The translations under genes were made by a program, and so were the position numbers. A DNA stretch of 64,000 nucleotides from Bradyrhizobium sp. CER78 (GTDB lineage Bacteria; Pseudomonadota; Alphaproteobacteria; Rhizobiales; Xanthobacteraceae): contig NZ_JARVWP010000001.1 of assembly GCF_029846235.1 (NCBI RefSeq), positions 620,001 through 684,000 of the forward strand, given 5' to 3'. Every line of letters starts with the position of its first letter. The first letter of the stretch is position 1. Shown piece by piece: positions 24,743-35,327 of this stretch. The notes beneath the pieces are model-generated. The model had not been told where the DNA came from, ran no database searches, and saw only the letters and a list, made by a program, of their open reading frames with translations.

Positions 24743-26341
24743 ATGTCGGTACGTTGGAGTTTGTTTGCGGCGACTGCCGTCGCGCTTGTTGCCCTTGCCT
24801 TGCCGGCATCGGCCCAGACGCTGAAATATGCCAACCAGGGCGAGCTGAAGTCGCTGGATCCCTACACGCTGAAGGAAACCACGACGATCGCGCACCACGC
24901 CCATGTCTATGAAGGCCTCACCGCGCGCGACAAGGACCTCAAGATCATTCCGGCACTCGCGGAAAGCTGGGAGACGCTGAGCCCGACCAAATGGCGCTTC
25001 CATCTGCGCAAGGGCGTGAAATTCCACAATGGCGATCCCTTCACCGCCGACGACGTGCTGTTCTCCGCCGACCGCGTCCGCGCCAAGGGCTCCAATTTCC
25101 TCAGCAACGTCCCGGCCGACGCCAAGTTCACCAAGGTCGACGACTACACCGTCGACGTGACGCTGGACTCGCCCAATCCCATCCTGACCTCGCAATGGGA
25201 TAGCTGGTACATCATGGACAAGAAGTGGTGCGAGGAGAACAACTCGGTCGCACCGACGCCGGCCTCCGCAACCACACCGAGCTACGCTGCGCTGCACGAG
25301 AACGGCACCGGTCCGTTCACGATCGAGAGCCATCAGCCCGGCGTGAAGACCGTGTTCAAGGCGTTTCCAGGCTATTGGCGCAAGCCCGAGCATAATCTCA
25401 AGGAGATCATCTTTACCCCGATCGGCTCCGACGCCACCCGCGTTGCCGCGCTGCTCTCAGGCGAGGTCGATGTCATCGAACCGGTTCCGCTGCAGGACAT
25501 CCAGCGCGTCAATTCCAGCGGCATCGCCACCGTCATGACCGCGCCGGAGATCCGCACCATCTTCATCGGCATGGATATGGCGCGCGACGAGCTTTTGTAC
25601 TCCAACGTCAAGGGCAAGAATCCCTTCAAGGACATCCGCGTCCGCGAAGCCTTCTACAAGACGATCGACGTCGATCTGATCAAGACCCGCGTGATGCGCG
25701 GCATGTCGACGCCCTCGACGCTGATGATCGCGCCCGAGCTCTATCCGCTGTCGAAGGAATTCACCCGGCCGAAACTCGATCCTGATGGTGCCAAGAAGCT
25801 GCTGGCCGATGCCGGCTATCCGAACGGCTTCGAAGTCACGATGGATTGCCCGAACGACCGCTACGTCAACGACGCCGCGATCTGCCAGGCCGTGGTCGGC
25901 ATGCTGGCCCGTATCGGCGTCAAGGTGAACCTGCTGGCGCAGCCGAAGGCGCAGTATTTCGCCAAGGTGCTGAAGCCCGGCGGCTACCAGACCTCGTTCT
26001 TCATGCTGGGCTGGACGCCCGCGACATCAGACTCGCACAACGTGCTGCACGACATCCTCGGCTGCCGCGACGATCCGACGGATGCAACACGGGGCGAGGC
26101 CAATCTCGGCGGCTATTGCAACAAGGAAGTCGACGCGCTCACCGACAAGGTCCTGGTCGAGAGCGACACGGCCAAGCGCGACCAGTTGATCAAGCAGGCC
26201 TACGAGATCGTCATCAAGGATTACGGCTACATTCCGCTGCATCAGCAACCGCTGGTGTGGGGCGTGTCGAAAAAGGTCAAATTGACCCAGCGTGCGGACA
26301 ACCAGGTGCTGCTCTACTGGGCGACCAAGCAGGGTGAATAA
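24743..26341 (+). CDS. oligopeptide ABC transporter substrate-binding protein, system 1
   Basis: A 532-residue periplasmic solute-binding protein of the DppA/OppA family (SBP_bac_5). A signal peptide (ATAVALVALALPASA, cleavage before QTLKYANQ) is clear. Family patterns are SLDPYTLKETTT near the mature start, WRFHLRKGVKFHNGDPFTADDV, and GTGPFTIESHQPG. It is followed at 102 bp by two permeases and two ATPases, forming a complete Dpp-type importer. The ligand cannot be deduced, but a gamma-glutamyltransferase lies downstream, so peptides or glutathione-like compounds are reasonable guesses. Confidence 0.93.
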   Translation: MSVRWSLFAATAVALVALALPASAQTLKYANQGELKSLDPYTLKETTTIAHHAHVYEGLTARDKDLKIIPALAESWETLSPTKWRFHLRKGVKFHNGDPFTADDVLFSADRVRAKGSNFLSNVPADAKFTKVDDYTVDVTLDSPNPILTSQWDSWYIMDKKWCEENNSVAPTPASATTPSYAALHENGTGPFTIESHQPGVKTVFKAFPGYWRKPEHNLKEIIFTPIGSDATRVAALLSGEVDVIEPVPLQDIQRVNSSGIATVMTAPEIRTIFIGMDMARDELLYSNVKGKNPFKDIRVREAFYKTIDVDLIKTRVMRGMSTPSTLMIAPELYPLSKEFTRPKLDPDGAKKLLADAGYPNGFEVTMDCPNDRYVNDAAICQAVVGMLARIGVKVNLLAQPKAQYFAKVLKPGGYQTSFFMLGWTPATSDSHNVLHDILGCRDDPTDATRGEANLGGYCNKEVDALTDKVLVESDTAKRDQLIKQAYEIVIKDYGYIPLHQQPLVWGVSKKVKLTQRADNQVLLYWATKQGE

Positions 26342-26443
26342 TGGTTTCGGCGAATTGGGTCCCGGAAGCGCAGGCTTCCGGGACCTCGCGGTTTCCGGCC
26401 GCGCAAAGCTGCGCGCCAAATGTCAAAGCAGTGAAAGGTAGAG

Positions 26444-27424
26444 ATGCTCGCTTTCACTCTTCGCCGCCTCCTGCAGGCGATCGGCGTGATGCTCGCCGTA
26501 GGCGTCATTGCGTTCGCGATGTTCCGCTTCGCCGGCGATCCGGTGAACCAGATGGTCTCGATCGACACCTCGGCCGCGCAGCGCGCTGAGATCCGGCACT
26601 CGCTCGGCCTCGACGATCCCGTGCTGGTGCAGTTCGGCCGCTACTTCATCAATGCGCTGCAATTCAAGTTCGGCGTGTCCTACCAGTTCCGTCTGCCGGT
26701 CTCCTCGCTGCTGGCGGAGCGCCTGCCGGCGACGCTGGAGCTTTCGATCTGCGCGACGGTGCTCGCGATGGTCGCCGGCATCCTGATGGGGGTCTATTCG
26801 GCGCTGCGCCGCGACACCATCCTCGCCAGATTATTCCAGGCGATATCGCTGATCGGCATTTCGCTGCCGACCTTCCTGATCGGCATCCTGCTGATCTATC
26901 TGTTCGCGGTGACCCTAGGCTGGCTGCCCTCCTTCGGCCGTGGCGAGGTGGTGAAGCTCGGCTGGTGGTCGACGGGGCTGCTCACCGTCTCCGGCTGGAA
27001 GGCGATCATCATGCCGGCGATCACGCTCGGACTGTTCCAGATGACCCTGATCATGCGGCTGGTGCGCGCCGAAATGCTGGAAGTGCTGCGGACCGATTAT
27101 ATCCGCTTCGCCCGCGCCCGCGGCCTGACCACGCGCGCGATCCATTTCGGCCATGCGCTGAAGAACACCCTGGTTCCGGTGATCACGGTGGCCGGCCTGC
27201 AGTTTGGCTCGGTTATTGCTTTCTCGATCATCACCGAAACCGTGTTCCAGTGGCCGGGCATGGGGCTTCTGTTCGTGCAGGCCGTGCAGAACGTCGATAT
27301 CCCGATCATGGCCGCGTATCTCCTGATGGTCTCGCTGATCTTCGTCACCATCAATCTGGTGGTCGACATTCTCTACACCGTGGTCGATCCGCGCTTGCGC
27401 TCGACCGTCAGCCGCGCGGCGTGA
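26444..27424 (+). CDS. oligopeptide ABC permease (DppB/OppB type), system 1
   Basis: A 326-residue inner-membrane permease. It starts MLAFTLRRLLQAIGVMLAV, the typical DppB opening with a first membrane helix. A periplasmic loop follows (about residues 30-100), then five further helices. The coupling motif EAA-type loop is visible as TDYIRFARARGLTTRAIHFGHALKNTLVPV. Start and spacing (AAAGGTAGAG before the ATG) fit. It pairs with the permease 11 bp downstream. Confidence 0.93.
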   Translation: MLAFTLRRLLQAIGVMLAVGVIAFAMFRFAGDPVNQMVSIDTSAAQRAEIRHSLGLDDPVLVQFGRYFINALQFKFGVSYQFRLPVSSLLAERLPATLELSICATVLAMVAGILMGVYSALRRDTILARLFQAISLIGISLPTFLIGILLIYLFAVTLGWLPSFGRGEVVKLGWWSTGLLTVSGWKAIIMPAITLGLFQMTLIMRLVRAEMLEVLRTDYIRFARARGLTTRAIHFGHALKNTLVPVITVAGLQFGSVIAFSIITETVFQWPGMGLLFVQAVQNVDIPIMAAYLLMVSLIFVTINLVVDILYTVVDPRLRSTVSRAA

Positions 27425-27435
27425 GGGAGCAACCG

Positions 27436-28398
27436 ATGTCCGACGCCGTCGTCCCCCATCGCTCCGAAGATCACCCGCAGGCACCTGCCGGCTGGTTCAA
27501 ACGCGCGCTCGACAGCGACATCTTCTATTCGTTCCGCCGATCCCGCCTGACGATGGTCGCCGCCGTGATCACGCTGCTGTTCTTCCTGCTGGCAATCTTC
27601 GCCTCATGGCTTGCGGTGCAGAATCCGTTCGATCCGGCGCAGCTGCAGCTGATGAACTCGCGGATCGCGCCGCTGTGGACCGCCGACGGCCAGAGCCCGT
27701 TCCTGCTCGGCACCGACGAGCAGGGCCGCGACGTGCTCTCGGCGATCCTTTTCGGGCTGCGCATCTCGCTTGCGGTCGGCCTGGCGGGCGTCGTCTTCGC
27801 CGGCGCGCTCGGCATCGCGCTCGGGCTGGTCGCCGGCTATTTCGGCGGCGCGGTGGACAGCGTGATCATGCGGATCGCCGACGTGCAGCTCACCTTCCCC
27901 GCGATCCTGATCGCGCTTTTGGTCAACGGCGTCGCCAAATCGCTGCTCGGCAACCGGCTCGACGAGATGAGCACGCTCGGCGTGCTGATCATCGCGATCG
28001 GCCTCAGTTTCTGGGTGCAATATGCCCGCACCGTGCGCGGCTCGGTGATGGTCGAGAAGAACAAGGATTACGTGGCGGCGGCGCAGCTGATCGGCCTGCC
28101 GGCGCCGAAGATCCTGCTGCGGCACGTGCTGCCGAACACGATGGGCCCGATCCTCGTCATCGCCACCATCAACCTCGCGCTCGCGATCATCACCGAGGCG
28201 ACGCTGTCGTTCCTCGGCGCCGGCATGCCCGACACCATGCCTTCGCTCGGCACCCTGATCCGGATCGGCAACAACTATCTGTTTGCCGGCGAATGGTGGA
28301 TCGTCGCCTTCCCGGGCATCGCCCTGGCCGGCCTGATCCTGTCCATCAACCTGCTCGGCGACTGGCTGCGCGACGCACTTAACCCAAAGCTCCGATGA
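27436..28398 (+). CDS. oligopeptide ABC permease (DppC/OppC type), system 1
   Basis: A 320-residue permease. It has a cytoplasmic tail of about 35 residues, then a hydrophobic helix (LTMVAAVITLLFFLLAIFAS), the periplasmic GTDEQGRDVLSAILFGLR motif typical of DppC, and the coupling loop KDYVAAAQLIGLPAPKILLRHVLPN. The ATG at 27436 lies 11 bp after the first permease. Its stop overlaps the ATPase start by four bases. Confidence 0.93.
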   Translation: MSDAVVPHRSEDHPQAPAGWFKRALDSDIFYSFRRSRLTMVAAVITLLFFLLAIFASWLAVQNPFDPAQLQLMNSRIAPLWTADGQSPFLLGTDEQGRDVLSAILFGLRISLAVGLAGVVFAGALGIALGLVAGYFGGAVDSVIMRIADVQLTFPAILIALLVNGVAKSLLGNRLDEMSTLGVLIIAIGLSFWVQYARTVRGSVMVEKNKDYVAAAQLIGLPAPKILLRHVLPNTMGPILVIATINLALAIITEATLSFLGAGMPDTMPSLGTLIRIGNNYLFAGEWWIVAFPGIALAGLILSINLLGDWLRDALNPKLR

Positions 28399-29378
28399 CC
28401 CAGCCCGTTCTCTCCGTGCGTAATCTCGAGGTGGAATTCGTCACCCGCCGCGCGACGTTGCGTGCCATCAACGGCGTGTCGTTCGACATTGCCAAGGGCG
28501 AGGTGCTCGGCGTGGTCGGCGAGTCCGGCGCCGGCAAGTCGGTCACCGGCCTTGCCGTGATCAGGCTGATCGATCCGCCCGGCCGCATCTCGGCCGGCGA
28601 GATCGAGCTGTCGGGCACGCGGATCGACCATCTTCCGCTGGAGGAGATCCGCCGCGTCAGGGGCAAGCGGATCGGCATGATCTTCCAGGATCCGCTGACC
28701 AGCCTCAATCCGCTGTACCGGATCGGCGACCAGATCATCGAGACCATCCGCACCCACACCAGCTTAAGCGAAAGTGCCGCGCGCAGGCGCGCCATCGATC
28801 TATTGGCCGAGGTCGGCATCCCGGCACCCGAGAAGCGCATCGACGGCTACCCGCACGAATTCTCCGGCGGCATGCGCCAGCGCGTCGTGATCGCGCTCGC
28901 GATCTGCGCCGAGCCCGAGTTGATCATCGCCGACGAACCGACCACCGCGCTCGACGTCTCTGTGCAGGCGCAGATCATCGCGCTGATCAAGCGGCTCGGC
29001 CGCGACCACGGCACGGCGGTGATGCTGGTGACCCACGACATGGGCGTGATCGCCGAGACCTGCGACCGCGTCGCGGTGATGTATTCGGGCCGCATCGCCG
29101 AGATCGGCCCGGTGCAGGAGGTGGTGCGCAACCCGCTGCATCCCTACGCCCGCGGCCTGATGGGCGCGATCCCGACCCTCGCGGGCGAGGACAAGCGCCT
29201 GGTGCAGATCCCGGGCTCGATGCCGCGGCTGTCGGCGATCCCGCCGGGCTGCCCGTTCAACCCGCGCTGCGCATTCGCGTTCGATCGCTGCCGCGTCGAA
29301 CGCCCCGAGCCGATCCGGCAGGGCACGCAATCCGTCGCCTGCCACCTGTTCGAGCCGGCGAAGGAGACCGCGGCATGA
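28395..29378 (+). CDS. oligopeptide ABC ATP-binding protein (DppD type), system 1
   Basis: A 327-residue ATPase with Walker A GESGAGKS, signature FSGGMRQR and Walker [13 protein letters not shown]. The C-terminal Cys-containing extension (PPGCPFNPRCAFAF) is typical of the peptide-family ATPases. Both ends overlap neighbours by ATGA, so it is translated with the permease and the second ATPase. Confidence 0.94.
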   Translation: MTQPVLSVRNLEVEFVTRRATLRAINGVSFDIAKGEVLGVVGESGAGKSVTGLAVIRLIDPPGRISAGEIELSGTRIDHLPLEEIRRVRGKRIGMIFQDPLTSLNPLYRIGDQIIETIRTHTSLSESAARRRAIDLLAEVGIPAPEKRIDGYPHEFSGGMRQRVVIALAICAEPELIIADEPTTALDVSVQAQIIALIKRLGRDHGTAVMLVTHDMGVIAETCDRVAVMYSGRIAEIGPVQEVVRNPLHPYARGLMGAIPTLAGEDKRLVQIPGSMPRLSAIPPGCPFNPRCAFAFDRCRVERPEPIRQGTQSVACHLFEPAKETAA

Positions 29379-30370
29379 GCGGGACATTGATCGAAGTCAG
29401 GAATTTGCGCCGCGTCTTCGACGTCTCGAAGCCGTGGCTCAACCGCGTGATCGAGGGCGGTCATCCCGAACTCCTCAAAGCCGTCGACGGCGTCTCTTTC
29501 GACATCAAGCGCGGCGAGACCTTTGCGCTGGTCGGCGAATCCGGCTCGGGCAAGACCACGGTTGCGCGCATGGTCGTCGGCCTGCTGCCGCCGAGCTCGG
29601 GCGAAGTCGTCATCGACGGCGTCTCGATGACCGATCCGCGGCAGGGCCAGGCGCGCCGCCGGCTGCGCCGGCGCATCCAGATGGTTTTCCAGGACCCCTA
29701 TGCGAGCCTCAACCCGCGCTACCGGGTCGCCGCCATCGTCGCCGAGCCGATCCGCGCCTTCGACCTGATCCAGGGCGAACGCGACATCAAGGCCCGGGTC
29801 GGCGAATTGCTCTCGCTGGTCGGCCTGCACCCCGACGACGGCCAGAAATTCCCGCACGAATTTTCCGGCGGCCAGCGCCAGCGCATCGCGATCGCCCGCG
29901 CACTGGCCTCCGAGGCCGAGTTCATCGTCTGCGACGAGCCGACCTCGGCGCTCGACGTCTCGGTGCAGGCGCAGATCCTCAATCTGATGCGCGACCTGCA
30001 GGACAAGTTCGGCCTGACCTATCTGTTCATCAGCCACAATCTCGCGGTGGTCCGCCACATGGCGAGCCGGATCGGCGTGATGTATCTCGGCCGCATCGTC
30101 GAGATCGCCGAGGGCCGAAAACTGTTCGAGAACCCGCGGATGCCCTACACCAAGATGCTGCTCGGCGCGGTTCCGGATCTTGCGATGTCCGGCCGCCAGC
30201 GCATCCCGGTCAAGGGCGAGATTCCCAATCCGATCGATCCGCCGCGGGGCTGCGCGTTCAATCCGCGCTGTCCTCTCGCCTTCGATCTCTGCCGCGAGAA
30301 GACGCCGGAACTGATCGACGGCGTCGCCTGCCACGCCGTCAACAGCCCTGCCGCCGCCGTCCCGGCATGA
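29375..30370 (+). CDS. oligopeptide ABC ATP-binding protein (DppF type), system 1
   Basis: A 331-residue ATPase with Walker A GESGSGKT, signature FSGGQRQR and Walker B IVCDEPTSALD, plus the C-terminal CAFNPRCPLAF segment. It partners with the DppD-type ATPase. About 107 bp separate it from the next gene; a very short frame there (ATG near 30391) has no recognisable product. Confidence 0.94.
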   Translation: MSGTLIEVRNLRRVFDVSKPWLNRVIEGGHPELLKAVDGVSFDIKRGETFALVGESGSGKTTVARMVVGLLPPSSGEVVIDGVSMTDPRQGQARRRLRRRIQMVFQDPYASLNPRYRVAAIVAEPIRAFDLIQGERDIKARVGELLSLVGLHPDDGQKFPHEFSGGQRQRIAIARALASEAEFIVCDEPTSALDVSVQAQILNLMRDLQDKFGLTYLFISHNLAVVRHMASRIGVMYLGRIVEIAEGRKLFENPRMPYTKMLLGAVPDLAMSGRQRIPVKGEIPNPIDPPRGCAFNPRCPLAFDLCREKTPELIDGVACHAVNSPAAAVPA

Positions 30371-30477
30371 TCACGCGGATGGGAGCGGCCATGTCCACCA
30401 AGCGGTTGGCATACCAGCCCGGCTGTGATCAAGTGCGCGCGCAAAAAGCCCAACAAGCCGCCGAACGGTGAATAGCC

Positions 30478-32283
30478 ATGAGCAACGTCAACCCCGATCC
30501 ATTCACCACAAGACCGGAGATCGAAGGTACCTTCGGCGTCGTCACCTCGACGCACTGGATCGCCACCGCGGTCGGCATGGCGACGCTGGAAAAAGGCGGC
30601 AACGCCTTTGATGCGGGAGTGGCGGCCGCCTTCACCCTGCAGGTGGTCGAGCCGCATCTGAACGGCCCCGGCGGCGACGTCCCGATCATCGTGCACGACG
30701 TCAAGCGCGGCAAAAGCGAAGTGATCTGCGGCCAGGGCCCGGCGCCGGCGAAGGCGACGATTGCGCATTACCGCAGCGAAGGCCTCGAAATGGTGCCCGG
30801 CACCGGCCTGCTCGCCGCCTGCGTGCCCGGCACATTCGAAACCTGGATGCTGCTGCTGCGCGACTACGGCACATTGAAGCTGCGCGACGTGCTGGAGCCC
30901 GCGATCGGCTATGCCCGCGACGGCCATCCGCTGGTCGAGCGCGCCTCCGCCACCATCAAGACCGTCGAGCAGCTGTTCCGGAAATACTGGACCACGTCGG
31001 CCGACGTCTATCTGCCGAACGGCGAGGTGCCGAAGCCCGGCACGCTCTTCACCAACAAGAAGCTCGCGGAGACCTACGCGCGTATCCTGACCGAGGCGGA
31101 GAGCGCAGGCGGCGACCGCGTGGCGCAGATCGAGCGCGCCCGGCAGGCCTGGTCGAAGGGTTTCGTCGCCGAGGCGATCGACAAATTCTGCCGCACCCAG
31201 GAGGTGATGGACGTCTCCGGCTCGCCGCATCGCGGCGTGCTCTCGGCCGACGACATGGCGCGCTGGCAGCCGACCATTGAGGCGCCGCTCACTTACGATT
31301 ACGGCCGCTACACCGTGCAGAAGGCCGGGGTCTGGAGCCAGGGTCCGGTGATGCTGCAGCAGCTCGCGCTGCTCAAGGGTTTCGAGCTCGACGGGCTCGA
31401 TCCCGCCGGCCCCGACTTCATCCATCTGCAGATCGAAGCCGCCAAGCTCGCCTATGCCGATCGCGAGACGTTCTATGGCGACCCCAAGTTCACCGATATC
31501 CCGATCGAAACGCTATTATCCGACGCCTACAACAACGAGCGGCGTAAGCTGATCTCGAAGGACAAAGCCTCGCTCGACTTCCGCCCCGGCTCGGTCGCAG
31601 GATTCGGCGGTGTCGTGAAGCTGCGCCACGCCGAAGGGCATCGCGAAGCGGTCGGCGCCATGGGCGCGGGCGAGCCGACCGTCGGCCGGTTCGGCGAGGT
31701 GCGCGGCGATACCGTGCATTTCGACATCATCGACAAGGCCGGCAACATGATCTCGGCGACGCCGTCCGGCGGCTGGCTGCAATCCTCGCCTGTCATTCCC
31801 GAGATCGGCTTCTGCCTCGGCAGCCGCGCCCAGATGTTCTGGCTGGAAGAAAACCACCCGGCCTCGCTGGCGCCCGGCAAGCGGCCGCGCACCACGCTGT
31901 CGCCGACCATGGCCCTGCGCGACGGCGAGCCGTATCTCTCCTGGGGCTCGCCGGGCGGCGACCAGCAGGATCAGTGGATCACGCAATTCTTCCTGCGCCA
32001 CGTCCACGCGAAACTGAATTTGCAGGAGGCGATCGACGCGCCGGCCTGGCACTCCGAGCACTTCCCGATCTCGTTCTGGCCGCGCACCTCGCGCCCCGGC
32101 GTGCTGGTGCTGGAAAATCGTGTGCCGAAATCGACCATCGACGAATTGAAGCGCCGCGGCCATGTGGTGGAGATTGGCCCCGATTGGTCGGAAGGCCGTC
32201 TCACCGCGGCCTCGAAGGTCGGCCCCCGCCGCCGCGCCGCCGCCAACCCGCGCGGCATGCAGGGTTACGCCGCAGGCCGTTAA
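30478..32283 (+). CDS. gamma-glutamyltransferase family protein
   Basis: A 601-residue Ntn-hydrolase of the GGT family, which cleaves or transfers gamma-glutamyl groups from glutathione and related amides after self-processing at a Thr. The early motif GGNAFDAGVAAAFTL and the Thr-containing segment GDTVHFDIIDKAG (Thr412 aligned by eye to the processing Thr of E. coli GGT) are present. The motif PRTTLSPTM marks the late active site. No signal peptide is visible, whereas classical bacterial GGT is periplasmic, so this member appears cytoplasmic. It lies between two peptide importers, which may bring in its substrates (inference). Confidence 0.88.
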   Translation: MSNVNPDPFTTRPEIEGTFGVVTSTHWIATAVGMATLEKGGNAFDAGVAAAFTLQVVEPHLNGPGGDVPIIVHDVKRGKSEVICGQGPAPAKATIAHYRSEGLEMVPGTGLLAACVPGTFETWMLLLRDYGTLKLRDVLEPAIGYARDGHPLVERASATIKTVEQLFRKYWTTSADVYLPNGEVPKPGTLFTNKKLAETYARILTEAESAGGDRVAQIERARQAWSKGFVAEAIDKFCRTQEVMDVSGSPHRGVLSADDMARWQPTIEAPLTYDYGRYTVQKAGVWSQGPVMLQQLALLKGFELDGLDPAGPDFIHLQIEAAKLAYADRETFYGDPKFTDIPIETLLSDAYNNERRKLISKDKASLDFRPGSVAGFGGVVKLRHAEGHREAVGAMGAGEPTVGRFGEVRGDTVHFDIIDKAGNMISATPSGGWLQSSPVIPEIGFCLGSRAQMFWLEENHPASLAPGKRPRTTLSPTMALRDGEPYLSWGSPGGDQQDQWITQFFLRHVHAKLNLQEAIDAPAWHSEHFPISFWPRTSRPGVLVLENRVPKSTIDELKRRGHVVEIGPDWSEGRLTAASKVGPRRRAAANPRGMQGYAAGR

Positions 32284-32344
32284 GACAAGGTGATCGCCGC
32301 AGCATGATGACGTCGGGCCGGATCGCAGAGCGAGCTCCCAACTC

Positions 32345-32494
32345 CACCTCGCCCCGCTTGCGGGGAGAGGTCGGAATTCAAGCACAGCTTGAATTCCGGG
32401 TGAGGGGGAATCTCCGCGTACTCGACTTGCACCGTCTTCGCGGAACCAGCCCCTCACCCCAATCCTCTCCCCGCGAAGAGCGGGGAGAGGGAGA
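32345..32494. repeat. dispersed hairpin repeat, family D copy 2
   Basis: Outer CCTC..GGGGAGAGG modules (32347-32370 and 32464-32490) flank an inner perfect 11-bp hairpin (GGAATTCAAGC with GCTTGAATTCC, 32373-32397). The architecture matches 6409-6529. The right end, GGGGAGAGGGAGAAG, lies just before the DUF1028 start and supplies its likely ribosome binding site. Confidence 0.75.
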
Positions 32495-32505
32495 AGAGAC
32501 ATGAG

Positions 32506-33212
32506 ATGACCTGGTCGATCATCGCCCGCGACAGCGCCACCGGCCAGCTCGGCATCGCCGTCGCGACGCGGTTCTTTGCGGTCGGCGCGCTGGTACCGCA
32601 CATCGCACTCGGGATCGGCGCCATCGCGACGCAGGCGCTGGTCAATCCCTACTACGGCATCGACGGTCTTGCGCTGTTGCGCGGCGGCAAGAGCCCGCAT
32701 GACGTGATCGCGGCGCTCATCGCGCCCGACGGCGGCCGCGAAAGCCGGCAGGTGCATGTCATCGACGCCAACGGCCGCATCGCCGCGCATTCCGGCAAGG
32801 ATTGCATCGATTGGTTCGGCCATATCGCGGGCGACGGCTTCTCGGTCGCCGGCAACATGCTGGCCGGGCCTGCGGTGCTCGATGAGACTGCGCGCGTCTA
32901 TGCCGCGAATGAAGGGCTTCCGTTCGCGGAGCGGCTGATCAAGGCGATGTTCGCCGGCGAGGCAGCCGGCGGCGACAAGCGCGGCAAGCAGTCGGCGGCG
33001 CTTCTGATCCACGGCACTGAAGAATGGCCGTTGCTCGACCTGCGGGTCGACGACCACGCCGATCCCCTGCGCGAGCTGGAGCGGCTGGAAGCGGTCAGCC
33101 GCGAGCACTGGGTGCCGTTCCGGAGCTTCATGCCGACCCGCGCCAACCCGGCCGGAACCAGCGACCGCGCCACGATCGACGCCGGCATCGCAGCGGCATC
33201 CAAGTGCCGCGA

Positions 33213-33216
<4 letters not shown>
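32506..33216 (+). CDS. DUF1028 domain protein
   Basis: A 236-residue protein of the DUF1028 family, thought to have an Ntn-hydrolase-like fold; catalysis is unproven. The opening TWSIIARDSATGQLGIAVATRFFAVG and the repeated Gly-rich core (GIGAIATQALVNPYYG) are the family pattern. DUF1028 genes often sit beside gamma-glutamyltransferase and peptide transporters, as here. The ATG at 32506 was used; ATG at 32501 in another frame is closed at once. Its stop overlaps the next ATPase start (ATGA). It might act on small amides or peptides with the GGT (inference). Confidence 0.88.
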
Positions 33217-34198
<982 letters not shown>

Positions 34199-34202
<4 letters not shown>

Positions 34203-35281
34203 CCGCGCTGCTCGAGGTCGACGGGCTGGTGAAGCATTTCGTCGCCGAGCGCTCGGTGTTCGGCCGGCCGACCGCCCATGTGAAGGCGGTCGATGGCGTC
34301 AGTTTCACCGTCGAGGCCGGCAAGACGCTGGCGCTGGTCGGCGAATCCGGCTGCGGCAAATCGACCGTCAGCCGGCTGGTACTGCGGCTGATCGAGCCGG
34401 ACGCCGGCCGCATCCGCTTCGAGGGCCGCGACCTCGGCACCCTCGATGCCGGGCAGTTGCGCGCGTTCCGCCGCGACGCGCAACTGATCTTCCAGGACCC
34501 TTACGCCTCGCTCAACCCGCGCATGACGGTGAGCCAGATCCTGACCGAGCCGCTGGCGCTGCACAATCTCGTTCCGGCGGCGCGACGCCGCGAGCGGGTC
34601 GATGAGTTGCTGCGGCTGGTCGGGCTCGAGCCGCGTTTCGCGCGCCGCTATCCGCACGAATTCTCCGGCGGCCAGCGCCAGCGCATCGCGATCGCCCGCG
34701 CGCTCGCGGTCGAGCCGAAGCTGATCATCTGCGACGAGCCGGTGTCGGCGCTCGACGTCTCGATCCGCTCGCAAATCCTGAATCTGCTGCGCGACCTGCA
34801 AGATCGGCTGAAGCTCGCCTACATCTTCGTCTCGCACGACCTGGCCGTGGTGAAGCACATCGCCGACCGCGTCGCCGTGATGAATCTCGGCACCGTCGTC
34901 GAGACGGCCGAGGTGCATGCGCTGTTCGCCGCTCCGCGCCATCCCTACAGCCGCGCATTGCTATCGGCGATCCCGGTGCCGAAGCCGCGCGCCAAGCGCA
35001 GCCGAATCGTGCTGGAGGGCGAGCTGCCGAGCGCGCTCAATCCACCCTCCGGCTGCCGCTTCCACACCCGTTGCCCCTATGTGATCGCGCGCTGCCGCAG
35101 CGAAGTGCCGCAGTTGCGCGAAGATGGCACCGGATATGCAACGGCCTGTCACCGGACAAGCGAGCTGCCCGGCGCGGAGGCGATCGTGCCGTCCGATGGC
35201 GGGTTCTCGCCGACACTGGAAAAGCTGGTGGCGGCGTTCAATGCGGCGGAAGCCTCGGGGCGGCCCGGGGTTAGTTCGTAG
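34199..35281 (+). CDS. oligopeptide ABC ATP-binding protein (DppF type), system 2
   Basis: A 360-residue ATPase with Walker A GESGCGKS, signature FSGGQRQR, Walker [12 protein letters not shown] and the C-terminal [11 protein letters not shown] segment. The tail after residue 320 is longer than usual for DppF. The start at 34199 overlaps the partner ATPase stop; the frame to 34112 is an extension inside it. Confidence 0.93.
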
Positions 35282-35327
35282 GAACAAAGGCGCAAGGGTT
35301 AAAGGCGCAAGAGATAAGGGGTTGACG

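Noticed and set aside
30391..30474. Small frame of about 27 codons between DppF and the GGT gene
   Set aside because: No family pattern and no good ribosome binding site; kept only as a note.
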